In this document: piece after piece, positions 43,408 to 53,079 of the stretch
Position numbering within the stretch: the stretch's first letter is position 1
How the letters are laid out: each line of letters starts with the position of its first letter
Assembly: GCA_051201605.1 (NCBI GenBank)
Contig: CP179201.1
Coordinates: forward strand, 3,844,001-3,908,000
Source of the DNA: CABZJG01 sp902512685
Lineage (GTDB): Bacteria > Pseudomonadota > Alphaproteobacteria > Rhodobacterales > Rhodobacteraceae
DNA length: 64,000 nucleotides
Direction: 5' to 3'
Made by a program: the position numbers and the translations under genes
The notes under the pieces: generated by a model
Seen by the model: the letters and a program-made list of their open reading frames with translations, nothing else
Databases searched by the model: none
What the model was told of the DNA's origin: nothing

Positions 43408-44549
43408 CCATGGATATCGACCTTAGCAATTCTTTGATACAACTGGCCTTGCTTACCGCTGGTATTTTTATTGTTCTGCTGCTTTTTATGGTGCGCGCCG
43501 CTATAAAATCGGCCAAAGTTATCGCGCCCCTGGTACATCATATCTCGGATCTTGGCCAACGTGTACAGGCACTTGGGGATGGGCAGGAACGCTTGGCCGG
43601 CGGACTTCACCATGTCTCAGAAGCCCAAGCCCAAGCACAGGCCAATATGCTAAAGCTTATGGAGCAAAGATTGGCTATGGTCCAACAGCAGATGAACGAG
43701 AACCTTCACGGGACGGCGCGGCGCACGGCCCAGTCGCTTGGCGATCTTCAACAGCGTCTGGAAACCATCGATAAAGCACAGGAAAACATCACAAAGCTAT
43801 CCGGTGATGTCCTGAGCCTACAAGATATTTTGTCGAACAAACAAACCCGCGGTGCTTTTGGTGAAATTCAACTTAATGACATCGTCTTAAATGCGCTGCC
43901 CAGTGATAGCTACACATTGCAAGCCACGCTTTCCAACGGCCGTCGTGCGGACTGTTTGATCCACTTACCAAATCCTCCGGGCCCTATTGTCATCGATAGT
44001 AAATTTCCCCTTGAAGGCTATGAAGCGCTGCGCAGTGCATCCACCGACTGGGAGGTAAGCGAAGCAAGAAAGGCCCTGCGCACATCTGTTAAAAAACATA
44101 TAAAAGATATTTCCGAAAAATACATTCTAGAAGGTGAAACGGCTGATGGGGCGTTGATGTTTTTACCTTCAGAAGCCGTCTATGCCGAACTGCATGCCAA
44201 TTTTTCCGATATTGTTCAGGAAGGCTTTTCCGCAAGAGTGTGGATCGTTTCGCCGACAACCTGCATGGCCACGTTAAATACAATGCGGGCCATATTAAAA
44301 GATGCCCGCATGCGCGAGCAAACCGGCGCAATTCGCCGTGAATTAGGGCTTCTTTATCAGGATGTTGATCGCTTGGGCACCCGGGTGGAGAATCTTGATC
44401 GGCATTTTGGGCAAGCGGCAAAAGATCTGTCAGAAATAAAAATCAGTGCGGACAAAGCAGGACGAAGGGCCAGGCGGCTGGACAATTTTGATTTTGAAGA
44501 ATTGGCCACCACCAATGATCCCGCGCCAATCCCCCTTAAAGAGCCATAG
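43404..44549 (+). CDS. rmuC: DNA recombination protein RmuC
   Basis: A 381-residue protein that limits genome rearrangement at inverted repeats in E. coli. The N-terminus has one membrane segment (LIQLALLTAGIFIVLLLFMV), a long coiled coil (about residues 40-130, rich in Gln and Glu) and then the conserved nuclease-like core: NKQTRGAFGEIQLNDIVLNA, IVIDSKFPLEGYEAL, and SPTTCMATLNTMRAI. ATG 43404 overlaps the mutL stop, so translation is coupled. Confidence 0.92.
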   Translation: MTMDIDLSNSLIQLALLTAGIFIVLLLFMVRAAIKSAKVIAPLVHHISDLGQRVQALGDGQERLAGGLHHVSEAQAQAQANMLKLMEQRLAMVQQQMNENLHGTARRTAQSLGDLQQRLETIDKAQENITKLSGDVLSLQDILSNKQTRGAFGEIQLNDIVLNALPSDSYTLQATLSNGRRADCLIHLPNPPGPIVIDSKFPLEGYEALRSASTDWEVSEARKALRTSVKKHIKDISEKYILEGETADGALMFLPSEAVYAELHANFSDIVQEGFSARVWIVSPTTCMATLNTMRAILKDARMREQTGAIRRELGLLYQDVDRLGTRVENLDRHFGQAAKDLSEIKISADKAGRRARRLDNFDFEELATTNDPAPIPLKEP

Positions 44550-44840
44550 CGCTGATCGATTATAAAATTTTGTAAAAAGGTGATCTATCAGCCTGAACTT
44601 TAACCAGCCTATACCTGCAATAGCGGCCTTTACGGGAAAAAATTTCCGATCTGCGTCCTCAAATCAAGAATTTTTGTCCTCATTGGGTTTTGCAAAAGAT
44701 TTTCATCTTGTATGAGATTATCTCAAGGTTTATGCCAGCCCATCCAGTGTAGATGGCTGAAGTCACTATTTTGAAAAACGAACTATCATGTCAAAATCCA
44801 AATCTTGTTCGACATACCAGACATTGTCAGGAGACCAAAA

Positions 44841-45884
44841 ATGTCATTTCTGAAAACCATTGTTGCCAGTGCTGTCGCCTTCACAGCTTCGCTCGCAACA
44901 TTTTCCGTAATAGCCCAAGCACAAGAAGTGACGCTAAGGTTTCAACATTTTGTTTCACCACAATCGGCAAACCCGAAATATTTTATCGAACCATGGGCGC
45001 GCAAGGTTGAAAAAGATAGCAACGGCCGGATTAAAGTGGAAATCTATCCGTTTATGCAATTGGGCGGAGCGGCCAAAAACCAATATGATTTGGTGCGCGA
45101 TGGGGTGCTTGATGGCGGATGGGTCATCCCGGGTTATCAACCGGGCCGCTTTCCCGAAGCCGAAGCCATGGAACTGCCATTTATGGTCACAAAATCGGCA
45201 GAAGCGGCCAGCCGAGCGGCTTGGGTTTTTACCCAAAAACACCTTGCTGATAATTTTGCAGATGTCCACCTGATTGCAGCTCATATGCACGGGCCAGGGA
45301 TTGTGCATAAAAAAGGGCCCTCAATTTCAGCTGTTGCCGATTTCACCGGGCTTAAACTGCGCGGCCCGTCCCGCCCGGCGACATTGCTATTGGAAAAGCT
45401 TGGCGCTTATCCGCTTGGCATGCCAGTGCCCGCTTTCCCTGAAGCTCTGTCAAAGGGTGTTGTTGATGGCGGCGTGATCACTTGGGAAATGGCGCCCTCG
45501 CTTAAATTGAATGACCTGACCAATAGCCATACTGATGTCGCTGGTAACAAATCGCTCTATAATCTTTATTTCATCTGGGCAATGAACCGCGATAGCTATG
45601 CCGCGTTGCCCGATGATCTACGCGCTGTTATCGATGCCAACTCTGGTGCCGAAACATCGGCTTGGGCCGGCCGTGCACATGATATTGGCGACACCGAAGG
45701 CCGCGAGCTAATGGCCGCCTCGGGAAATCAGATTGCGACATTAGGCCAAACTGAAACAGATGAGATCAAGGCCCTAGGCGAAGCTGTCATCCAAGAATGG
45801 ATCGCTGATGCCAATGCCAAAGGTCTAGATGGTCAGCTCTTGGTCGATGACGCAAGAAGCGCCGTGGCAGGTACTTTGAATTAA
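44841..45884 (+). CDS. TRAP transporter solute-binding protein, DctP family
   Basis: A 347-residue periplasmic binding protein. The signal peptide is MSFLKTIVASAVAFTASLAT, with cleavage near AQAQE. The mature domain shows TLRFQHFVSPQSANPKYFIE, LKLRGPSRPATLLLEKLGA (with the carboxylate-binding arginine) and PVPAFPEALSKGVVDGGVI. ATG 44841 has a CAGGAGACC site. The membrane components DctQ and DctM are not adjacent, so this is an orphan binding protein that must work with a transporter encoded elsewhere. The ligand is probably an organic acid. Confidence 0.88.
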   Translation: MSFLKTIVASAVAFTASLATFSVIAQAQEVTLRFQHFVSPQSANPKYFIEPWARKVEKDSNGRIKVEIYPFMQLGGAAKNQYDLVRDGVLDGGWVIPGYQPGRFPEAEAMELPFMVTKSAEAASRAAWVFTQKHLADNFADVHLIAAHMHGPGIVHKKGPSISAVADFTGLKLRGPSRPATLLLEKLGAYPLGMPVPAFPEALSKGVVDGGVITWEMAPSLKLNDLTNSHTDVAGNKSLYNLYFIWAMNRDSYAALPDDLRAVIDANSGAETSAWAGRAHDIGDTEGRELMAASGNQIATLGQTETDEIKALGEAVIQEWIADANAKGLDGQLLVDDARSAVAGTLN

Positions 45885-46057
45885 CTTCAGTGGGGGTGCC
45901 CAGCGGCCAATGTGCAGCTGGGCAAAATCTCTTTGAGCCTACCGCTTGTTTAAAACATCAATGTTTCATTAAAGTGGCATAATCATTTCTCTTCACCTTG
46001 ACAGCACAGGCGCTTATAGGCTCTCTGACAAGAGTTGCAGTTTGCAGGACGAAATGA

Positions 46058-46867
46058 ATGGCCCATATAATTGTTGTTGGCAATGAAAAAGGCGGCGCTG
46101 GGAAATCCACCGTTGCCATGCATGTGGCAACCGCATTGGCCCGCATGGACTTTCGCGTCGGCGTATTGGATTTGGACCTGAGGCAACGGTCTTTGGCGCG
46201 CTATTGTCTCAACCGCAGCATCCATATTGCCCAGGACGGGCTCGCGTTGCCCAGCCCGACAAGTTACGATTTACCGGATATTGACAAAGCCAATGTTCCC
46301 GAAGACGAAAACATATTTGACCATAGACTTTCTGCTGCGATTGCCCGAATGGAACCGCAAAGTGACTTTATCCTCATCGACTGCCCGGGATCGCATACGC
46401 GCTTAAGTCAGGTTGCACATTCACTGGCCGATACTCTGATCACTCCGCTCAATGACAGTTTTGTAGATTTTGACCTGCTGGCGCATATCGGCAGCGATGG
46501 CGAAACCATCGCAGGCCCTTCTGTATATTCCGAAATGGTCTGGAACGCGCGTCAACTGCGCGCCCAGGCCGATCTGTCGCCGATTGATTGGGTGGTTTTG
46601 CGCAACCGTGTTGGCGCACAGCAGATGGTGAATAAACAAAAAATGGAGCGGGCTTTAGAAAAGCTGTCCAATCGCATCGGGTTTAGAATTGCGCCGGGCT
46701 TCAATGAACGCGTTGTGTTTCGCGAACTTTTTCCCCGAGGCCTTACCTTGCTTGATCTCAAAGATGTGGGTGTCAAACAACTCAACATTTCAAATATAAC
46801 CGCGCGTCAGGAATTACGCGATCTGATCAAGACTGTGAACCTGCCGGGTGTAACGATCAATTTTTGA
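46058..46867 (+). CDS. mipZ: Division-plane positioning ATPase MipZ
   Basis: A ParA/MinD-type ATPase that forms a polar gradient and confines FtsZ to mid-cell in alphaproteobacteria that lack the Min system. It has 269 residues. The deviant Walker A is VVGNEKGGAGKSTVAMHVAT, followed by GVLDLDLRQRSLARY, DFILIDCPGSHTRLS and NDSFVDFDLLAHI. The KMERALEKLSNRIGFRI region is typical for MipZ rather than ParA. It stands alone here. Confidence 0.92.
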   Translation: MAHIIVVGNEKGGAGKSTVAMHVATALARMDFRVGVLDLDLRQRSLARYCLNRSIHIAQDGLALPSPTSYDLPDIDKANVPEDENIFDHRLSAAIARMEPQSDFILIDCPGSHTRLSQVAHSLADTLITPLNDSFVDFDLLAHIGSDGETIAGPSVYSEMVWNARQLRAQADLSPIDWVVLRNRVGAQQMVNKQKMERALEKLSNRIGFRIAPGFNERVVFRELFPRGLTLLDLKDVGVKQLNISNITARQELRDLIKTVNLPGVTINF

Positions 46868-47090
46868 CCGCTATCGGATCAAAGCAGATTGGCCTATTTG
46901 CGCTGCCTTGACCAAACCAAGCGCACATCTTAAAGCTGAAGTGTGATTTGAATTAATAAAGGTAGAAATGTGACCAAGTTTGGGAAACTCTTCACATCCA
47001 GTCATTAAAAAGAACGGCTGGCAAGTCTAAATAGATTGTGCCCTAGCTATTTTTCCTTCCCAAAACAGACATGTTTCTAGACGTTGATAA

Positions 47091-47951
47091 TCATTTACTT
47101 TTTAACATCACACCCTCTACCGAGGCGATAAAATGTGGGTTCTCGTAGTTTGGTTTTCCATACTCTAAAGGCCTAAGCGTATCAAAATGAACCACTGCGC
47201 CACCAGCTGCATTTAAAATGGCATGGCCCGCAGCTGTATCCCACTCCATGGTTCTGCCCAGTCTTGGATAAAAATCGGCTTCCCCAGTGGCGAGCAGGCA
47301 GAACTTTAAAGATGATCCTGCACTGGTTGATTTTGCCACTGAATATTTGGATATATAGGTGTCGGTATTTTGATCACGATGCGACTTTGATGCCACGACA
47401 ATCAACGCTTCATTGTTCGGGATTTTAACCGAAATTGGCAAATTTTTCCCCTTCGTTTTTTCTTCAAACGGCGCTTTTTCCTCTAACGGCTGTCCTGTGG
47501 CATCGGTATAAAAAAGCCGACCTATGGCAGGGGCATATACTATTCCACGGGTTGGAACACCATCTTCAATTAAAGCAATGTTCACTGTAAACTCGGCGGT
47601 TTTTTTGATGAACTCCTTGGTTCCATCCAAGGGATCGACGATCAAAAATGTCTTGTGTTGCTGCACGTGCGAGCTTGCCTGCTCTTCGGTCACAACAGGA
47701 AGGTCTGGAAACGCCAGCTTCAGACCGGAAAAAATAATCTGATCTGCTGCTTTGTCAGCCAAAGTGACTGGGCTATTGTCAGCCTTTGTTTCAAATGAAA
47801 GGTGATCTGCTTTATAAATATCCATGATTGCTTTGCCTGATCTCAAGGCAAGGCCACGCATAACGTGCGTTAATTTTTTATAATCCAATGTAAGTAACTT
47901 TCTGTGATTTTTGCCACTACTGGACTTTTCTGTTCTAAAATATGCTATCAT
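47091..47951 (-). CDS. cysQ: 3'(2'),5'-bisphosphate nucleotidase
   Basis: Removes the 3'-phosphate from PAP (and PAPS), by-products of sulfate assimilation, with Mg2+. It belongs to the inositol monophosphatase superfamily: VTEEQASS, the metal motif IVDPLDGTKEFIKKTAEFTV and the C-terminal motif MEWDTAAGHAILNAAGG. The start is uncertain: ATG 47951, ATG 48011 and ATG 47861 are all in frame with weak ribosome binding sites, and conservation begins around DYKKLTHVMRGLA. Codon use is more AT-rich than in most of the window. It diverges from, and slightly overlaps, the dead ABC permease region. Confidence 0.85.
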   Translation of the reverse strand: MIAYFRTEKSSSGKNHRKLLTLDYKKLTHVMRGLALRSGKAIMDIYKADHLSFETKADNSPVTLADKAADQIIFSGLKLAFPDLPVVTEEQASSHVQQHKTFLIVDPLDGTKEFIKKTAEFTVNIALIEDGVPTRGIVYAPAIGRLFYTDATGQPLEEKAPFEEKTKGKNLPISVKIPNNEALIVVASKSHRDQNTDTYISKYSVAKSTSAGSSLKFCLLATGEADFYPRLGRTMEWDTAAGHAILNAAGGAVVHFDTLRPLEYGKPNYENPHFIASVEGVMLKSK

Positions 47952-48039
47952 TGCGCATTTATTTTTGCTTATGCTATTTAATTTACGTTTTAGCAAGTTT
48001 TTCTGGGTCATATTTCCAGTCGGTTTTAAGGTGCTTTCA

Positions 48040-48819
48040 ATGTTTAGAACTTATAAATCCCAAAGCTCAGCTGGTTTTGCATTGAATATTTCATTGCAGA
48101 TTTTTCATGCCACCGTACGCAGCATCAGACAAAAGCATAGCTCCCCAATAATTGGTTTGCTTTCAGAAATGTTACAAGCTGTCATGTTTGTTGCCGCCTT
48201 TTGGCTTTTTTTTCAAATTCTTGGAATTAAGAGTGCGGCAATCCGCGGCGATTTTGTGATTTATATCATGAGCGGTATTTTCCTTTTTATGACCCACCTC
48301 TGCAATGATGCAGCGCGCGCCTATGAACACAGCCATTGCGATCAGTTCCGCAGCTCTGGGTTCTCTTTATTTGCAAACTTTATCAATGTTTGTCATTTTC
48401 TTAGTCTACTATGTGGTGTTTTCACCCTTTGTGATTGATGATCCAGTGGGTGCATTTTAATGTTCCTGCTGGCCTGGTTCACGGGATGTGCAGTTGGGCT
48501 TTTGATGTTTTCCATCAAGCCTTGGGCACCAAGTTTTACAACCGTTCTGAGAACTCTATATCAAAGGGCAAATATGATAGCCTCGGGCAAAATGTTTGTA
48601 GCGAATTCATTGCCTAGTTTTATGTTGGCGATGTTCGATTGGAACCCTTTATTTCACACAATCGATCAAGGGCGTGGATTTGCATTTATCAATTACAACC
48701 CGCATAACAGCTCGATTATTTATCCAATTAATGTCGGAATTGCTCTTATGACTTTGGGTCTTATTGGCGAATACTACACCCGCAAAAGGGCATCTTCGAG
48801 CTGGGGCGCGAAGAACTAG
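48040..48819 (+). pseudogene. Polysaccharide-export ABC-2 type permease, decayed
   Basis: The first frame reads MFRTYKSQSSAGFALNISLQ through IRGDFVIYIMSGIFLFMTH (about 48300). A small deletion then shifts the frame, and MMQRAPMNTAIAISSAALGS continues to VIDDPVGAF followed by a stop at about 48458. A further frameshift leads into MFLLAWFTGCAVGLL through MFDWNPLFHTIDQGRGFAFI to 48819. Together these rebuild a Rhodobacteraceae-type ABC permease for capsule/polysaccharide export with at least two disruptions. No ATPase partner is adjacent, so the whole system has probably been lost here. Confidence 0.8.
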
Positions 48820-48883
48820 CCTAAAACTTGCCAAGATCACTGGTATTTTTGTTAAATTTTATGCCTCAAAAGTCTGGCAAAGG

Positions 48884-48912
48884 TTGCAGGCACCCAACAG
48901 CCTGACTATATA
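48884..48912 (+). promoter_or_regulatory. Candidate heat-shock (RpoH-type) promoter of dnaK
   Basis: TTGCAG (48884-48889) and TATATA (48907-48912, preceded by C to give CTATATAC) are 17 bases apart. The -10 fits the alphaproteobacterial RpoH pattern CYTATNT; the -35 keeps TTG. It lies 108 bases upstream of the dnaK ATG. No CIRCE inverted repeat was seen. Confidence 0.45.
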
Positions 48913-49020
48913 CATCCAACGCAGATCATGCGCGTGAACTAAATTGCTGATTTTGCGACACAAGCGCCAAAAAGGGTTTGTGTTGCGTGTTATTGCCTAA
49001 ACTTAAGAGGGATCGAAAAT

Positions 49021-50931
49021 ATGGCCAAAGTTATCGGTATTGACCTTGGAACCACAAACAGTTGTATCGCGATCATGGACGGATCGCAGCCCCGTGTTAT
49101 TGAAAATTCTGAAGGCGCGCGAACAACGCCGTCAATTGTTGCCTTTACAGATGATGAGCGCCTTGTTGGCCAGCCAGCGAAACGGCAGGCCGTAACAAAC
49201 CCGGACAATACTATTTTTGGTGTGAAACGATTGATTGGCCGTCGTGATGACGACGCTGATCTCGCCAAGGATAAGAAAAACCTTCCCTTTACAGTTGTCG
49301 ATGGCGGAAACGGGGATGCATGGGTTGAAGCCAGAGGCGAAAAATACAGCCCAAGTCAGATTTCAGCTTTCATATTGCAAAAAATGAAAGAAACCGCTGA
49401 AAGCTATCTCGGCGAAGAAGTCACCCAAGCGGTGATTACCGTTCCGGCGTATTTCAACGACGCTCAACGTCAGGCAACGAAAGACTCGGGTAAGATTGCC
49501 GGGCTTGAAGTGTTGCGTATTATCAATGAACCAACCGCAGCCGCGCTTGCTTATGGTTTGGATAAAAAAGAAACAAAAACCATCGCGGTTTATGATCTTG
49601 GTGGCGGTACTTTTGATGTGACCATCCTTGAAATCGATGATGGTCTGTTCGAAGTCAAATCCACCAATGGGGACACCTTTCTGGGCGGTGAAGATTTTGA
49701 CATGCGTATTGTCAACTACCTCGCCGAAGAGTTTAAAAAAGAAAATGGCGTTGACCTGAAAAAAGACAAGATGGCTTTGCAGCGGCTTAAAGAAGCTGCG
49801 GAAAAAGCCAAAATTGAACTGTCTTCATCCAATCAAACAGAAATCAACCAACCCTTTATTTCGATGGACGGCTCAACCGGCCAGCCGTTGCACATGGTAA
49901 TGAAGCTGACCAGAGCCAAATTGGAAAGCTTGGTTAACGATCTCATCAAAGCCTCGATGAAGCCTTGCCAAGCCGCATTGAAAGATGCGGTCCTCAGCAC
50001 TGACGATATTGATGAAATCGTTTTGGTCGGTGGTATGACGCGGATGCCAAAAGTGATCGAAGAGGTAACAAAGTTTTTCGGCAAAGAGCCTCATAAAGGG
50101 GTCAACCCGGATGAGGTTGTTGCGATGGGTGCGGCCATTCAGGCCGGCGTTTTGCAAGGCGATGTCAAGGATGTGGTTTTGCTTGATGTGACACCATTGT
50201 CATTGGGTATTGAAACTTTGGGGGGCGTCTTTACACGCCTGATCGACCGCAACACCACGATCCCAACTAAAAAGTCACAAATCTTTTCGACCGCAGAAGA
50301 TAATCAAAGCGCCGTGACCATCCGGGTTTTCCAAGGCGAGCGGGAAATGGCTACGGATAACAAGATTCTTGGGCAATTCAATTTGGAAAATATTCCACCA
50401 GCGCCGCGTGGAATGCCGCAGATTGAAGTCGCCTTTGATATCGACGCAAACGGTATCGTTTCTGTATCAGCCAAAGACAAAGGCACTGGAAAAGAGCAAA
50501 CCATAACAATCCAAGCTTCTGGCGGTTTGTCAGATGATGATATCGATCAAATGGTGCGTGATGCGGAAGAAAACGCGGAATCAGACAAAGAACGCCGTGA
50601 ATTGATCGAAGCTAAAAATCAGGCGGAAAGCTTGATCCATTCGACCGAAAAATCAATGGAAGAACATGCTGATAAAGTGGATCCAACAACCATAGAAGCC
50701 ATTGAGCTGGCAATTGTGGCATTAAAGGATGAGCTTGAAACTGAAAATGCTTCAAAAATCAAATCCGGCATCCAAAATGTCACCGAAGCTGCCATGAAAC
50801 TTGGTGAGGCAATCTACAAAGCCAGCCAAAGTGAAGCAGATGACGAACAAATGGCGGCTGATGCTGAAGGTATGGATGATGATATCGTTGATGCCGACTT
50901 TGAAGATTTGGACGACGGAAAACGGCAATAA
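49021..50931 (+). CDS. dnaK: Chaperone DnaK (Hsp70)
   Basis: ATP-driven folding chaperone of 636 residues. N-terminal ATPase signatures are KVIGIDLGTTNSCIAIMDG, IAVYDLGGGTFDVTILEI and IVLVGGMTRMPKVIEEV. The substrate domain follows with VLLDVTPLSLGIETLGG, and the acidic C-terminal tail ends ADFEDLDDGKRQ. The start has GAGGGATCG upstream. dnaJ follows after 74 bases in the usual order, with a strong hairpin between them. grpE is not in the window. Confidence 0.97.
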   Translation: MAKVIGIDLGTTNSCIAIMDGSQPRVIENSEGARTTPSIVAFTDDERLVGQPAKRQAVTNPDNTIFGVKRLIGRRDDDADLAKDKKNLPFTVVDGGNGDAWVEARGEKYSPSQISAFILQKMKETAESYLGEEVTQAVITVPAYFNDAQRQATKDSGKIAGLEVLRIINEPTAAALAYGLDKKETKTIAVYDLGGGTFDVTILEIDDGLFEVKSTNGDTFLGGEDFDMRIVNYLAEEFKKENGVDLKKDKMALQRLKEAAEKAKIELSSSNQTEINQPFISMDGSTGQPLHMVMKLTRAKLESLVNDLIKASMKPCQAALKDAVLSTDDIDEIVLVGGMTRMPKVIEEVTKFFGKEPHKGVNPDEVVAMGAAIQAGVLQGDVKDVVLLDVTPLSLGIETLGGVFTRLIDRNTTIPTKKSQIFSTAEDNQSAVTIRVFQGEREMATDNKILGQFNLENIPPAPRGMPQIEVAFDIDANGIVSVSAKDKGTGKEQTITIQASGGLSDDDIDQMVRDAEENAESDKERRELIEAKNQAESLIHSTEKSMEEHADKVDPTTIEAIELAIVALKDELETENASKIKSGIQNVTEAAMKLGEAIYKASQSEADDEQMAADAEGMDDDIVDADFEDLDDGKRQ

Positions 50932-50953
50932 CCTTTGTAGTTAGACCCAAAAA

Positions 50954-50980
50954 GCCGGCCCAAAACCCATGGGCCGGTTT
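50954..50980 (+). terminator. Hairpin between dnaK and dnaJ
   Basis: CCGGCCC (50956-50961 region) and GGGCCGG (50971-50977) form a 7-bp GC-only stem with a 9-base loop AAAACCCAT, followed by TTTCTGCGTTTATT. The T-tract is imperfect, so it may only partly terminate and set the dnaK to dnaJ ratio. Confidence 0.6.
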
Positions 50981-51005
50981 CTGCGTTTATTGAGGAACTT
51001 GATCG

Positions 51006-52145
51006 ATGTCGAAACGTGACTATTACGAGGTTTTAGGTCTTTCAAAAGGCGCCTCGGGGGATGAGATCAAAAAAGGCTACCGAGCCAAAGCAAAAGAATT
51101 GCACCCTGATCGCAATTCCGACAATCCCAACGCAGAAACCATGTTTAAAGAAGTCAATGAAGCCTATGATGTGCTTAAAGATGCAGATCGCAAGGCGGCC
51201 TATGACCGCTACGGTCACGCCGCATTTGAGGGCGGAATGGGTGGCGGTGGACGCCCCGGTGGCGGGCCGGGTGATTTTTCAAGCGCCTTTTCTGATGTCT
51301 TTGATGATCTGTTCGGTGATTTTATGGGCGGTGGTCGTGGGAACAGCAGAAATCGCGCTTCGCGCGGCTCTGATCTGCGCTACAATCTTCAAGTCATATT
51401 AGAAGATGCCTATTCAGGCCTACAAAAATCGATCAATATCCCCACCTCTGTAGAATGCGGATCCTGTAACGGAACAGGCGCAGAAGGCGGGTCGGAACCC
51501 ACCACTTGCCCAACATGTTCCGGGATGGGAAAAGTGCGCGCAACACAAGGGTTTTTCACTGTTGAAAGAACCTGTCCGACCTGTTCAGGCATTGGTCAAA
51601 TGATTAAGAACCCCTGCAAGAATTGCGGCGGGCAAGGGCGTGCAGAAAAAGACCGCTCGTTGAGCGTTAATATCCCTGCAGGCGTTGAAACGGGCACACG
51701 CATACGTCTTTCTGGTGAAGGCGAAGCAGGACTGCGCGGCGGACCTTCAGGCGATCTTTATATTTTCATCGAGGTGCGTGAGCATGATCTTTTTCAACGC
51801 GAAGGCGGTAATCTATTCTGCCGTGTACCCGTCTCGATGACATCAGCTGCTTTAGGTGGTGACATAGAAGTGCCAACGATAGATGGCGGTCGTAGCCGGG
51901 TAAAAATTCCTTCGGGCAGCCAATCGGGCAGGCAAATGCGCCTGCGAAATAAGGGAATGCCCTCGATCAAGTCATCACAGATCGGCGATATGTTTATTGA
52001 ACTGGCGATTGAAACGCCCGTGAATCTGACATCACGGCAAAAGGAACTACTGCGCGAGTTTGAAGCTATGTCCGAGGATAATAACCCCGAAAGCAAAAGC
52101 TTTTTTTCCACTGTTCGTTCCTTTTGGGATACGATGAAAGGCTAA
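51006..52145 (+). CDS. dnaJ: Chaperone DnaJ (Hsp40)
   Basis: Co-chaperone that stimulates DnaK ATPase. It has 379 residues with all canonical domains: J domain with KELHPDRN (HPD), Gly-rich linker (GGMGGGGRPGGGPGDF), four zinc-binding repeats CGSCNGTG, CPTCSGMG, CPTCSGIG and CKNCGGQG, and the C-terminal substrate domains. The ATG at 51006 has TGAGGAACTTG upstream. It is second in the dnaK operon. Confidence 0.97.
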   Translation: MSKRDYYEVLGLSKGASGDEIKKGYRAKAKELHPDRNSDNPNAETMFKEVNEAYDVLKDADRKAAYDRYGHAAFEGGMGGGGRPGGGPGDFSSAFSDVFDDLFGDFMGGGRGNSRNRASRGSDLRYNLQVILEDAYSGLQKSINIPTSVECGSCNGTGAEGGSEPTTCPTCSGMGKVRATQGFFTVERTCPTCSGIGQMIKNPCKNCGGQGRAEKDRSLSVNIPAGVETGTRIRLSGEGEAGLRGGPSGDLYIFIEVREHDLFQREGGNLFCRVPVSMTSAALGGDIEVPTIDGGRSRVKIPSGSQSGRQMRLRNKGMPSIKSSQIGDMFIELAIETPVNLTSRQKELLREFEAMSEDNNPESKSFFSTVRSFWDTMKG

Positions 52146-52185
52146 TCAAACCGCTAGGTGCCAAGGCACTATTAACCCAGCGTTA

Positions 52186-52965
52186 ATGAACTTCATCGAA
52201 AAGGAAACGATGGAGCATGACCACGATGCAGACGAAACCGAATTGCCATTATTTTTGCAAGGTGAAGTGTCACCTTTGCTAAAAAGTGGGGTTAAACTTC
52301 CATCCTATATAAAAGATCATCGGAAACGTCTTCGGCAGCGTTTTATGCAGGGTGGTGCAACTGCAATACCAGATTATGAACTGCTTGAGCTGGTTTTATT
52401 CCGTGCCATCCCACGCCGTGACGTAAAACCATTGGCACGCGCATTATTGGACCAATTCGGCGATTTCAATATTGTTTTATCCGCGCCTTTTGATCGCTTA
52501 AAATCTGTACCGGGGGTTTCTTTGGCAGTTATTCAAGAGTTGAAAATAGTTGAAGCTGCCGCCCATCGTTTGGCCAAGGCTAAAATTGTGGGCCAGTCGG
52601 TTTTATCATGCTGGGATGCGCTGCTTGCCTATTGTCAAACAACGTTGGCCCATTGAGGAATTCCGGGTTCTTTTTTAGACCGCAAGAACAACCTCATTGC
52701 GGATAAGCAGCAAGGCAGCGGCACTGTTGACCACGTTCCTGTTTATCCAAGAGAAATAGTTAAACAGGCATTACAATTTAATGTTTCAGCTTAAATTCTT
52801 GTCCATAATCACCCCTCAGGTGGTCCAACTCCATCCTCTGAAGATATAAAGATGACAGATGAAATTGTAACAGCAGCGGCCGTTTTAGGACTTACAATCC
52901 ATGATCATTTGGTGATTGGCAAATCTTCAGAATTTAGCTTTCGTGCCGAGGGTCTTTTGCCCTAG
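52186..52965 (+). pseudogene. radC: RadC/JAMM (MPN+) domain protein, inactivated
   Basis: The N-terminal helix-hairpin-helix part is open from 52186 (KDHRKRLRQRFMQGGATAIP, PDYELLELVLFRAIPRRDVK, SVPGVSLAVIQELK) to LLAYCQTTLAH, then stops at 52654-52656. The C-terminal JAMM domain continues in another frame with EEFRVLFLDRKNNLIADKQQ, PVYPREIVKQALQFNVSA, an in-frame TAA at 52792-52794, then ILVHNHPSG and VIGKSSEFSFRAEGLLP, ending TAG 52963-52965. A small indel plus a nonsense codon rule out function. The metal motif HNHPSG is still recognisable, so decay is recent. Confidence 0.85.
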
Positions 52966-53079
52966 GATATACCTGTAAACCTGCGCTAGTCATCAAAGGC
53001 ATTTATTCAGGCCCGTTCAACTGGATATTATTTTGCAACGGCAGCTTCGACTAAATTAGCCTATTCCTCTTCGAAAGCC

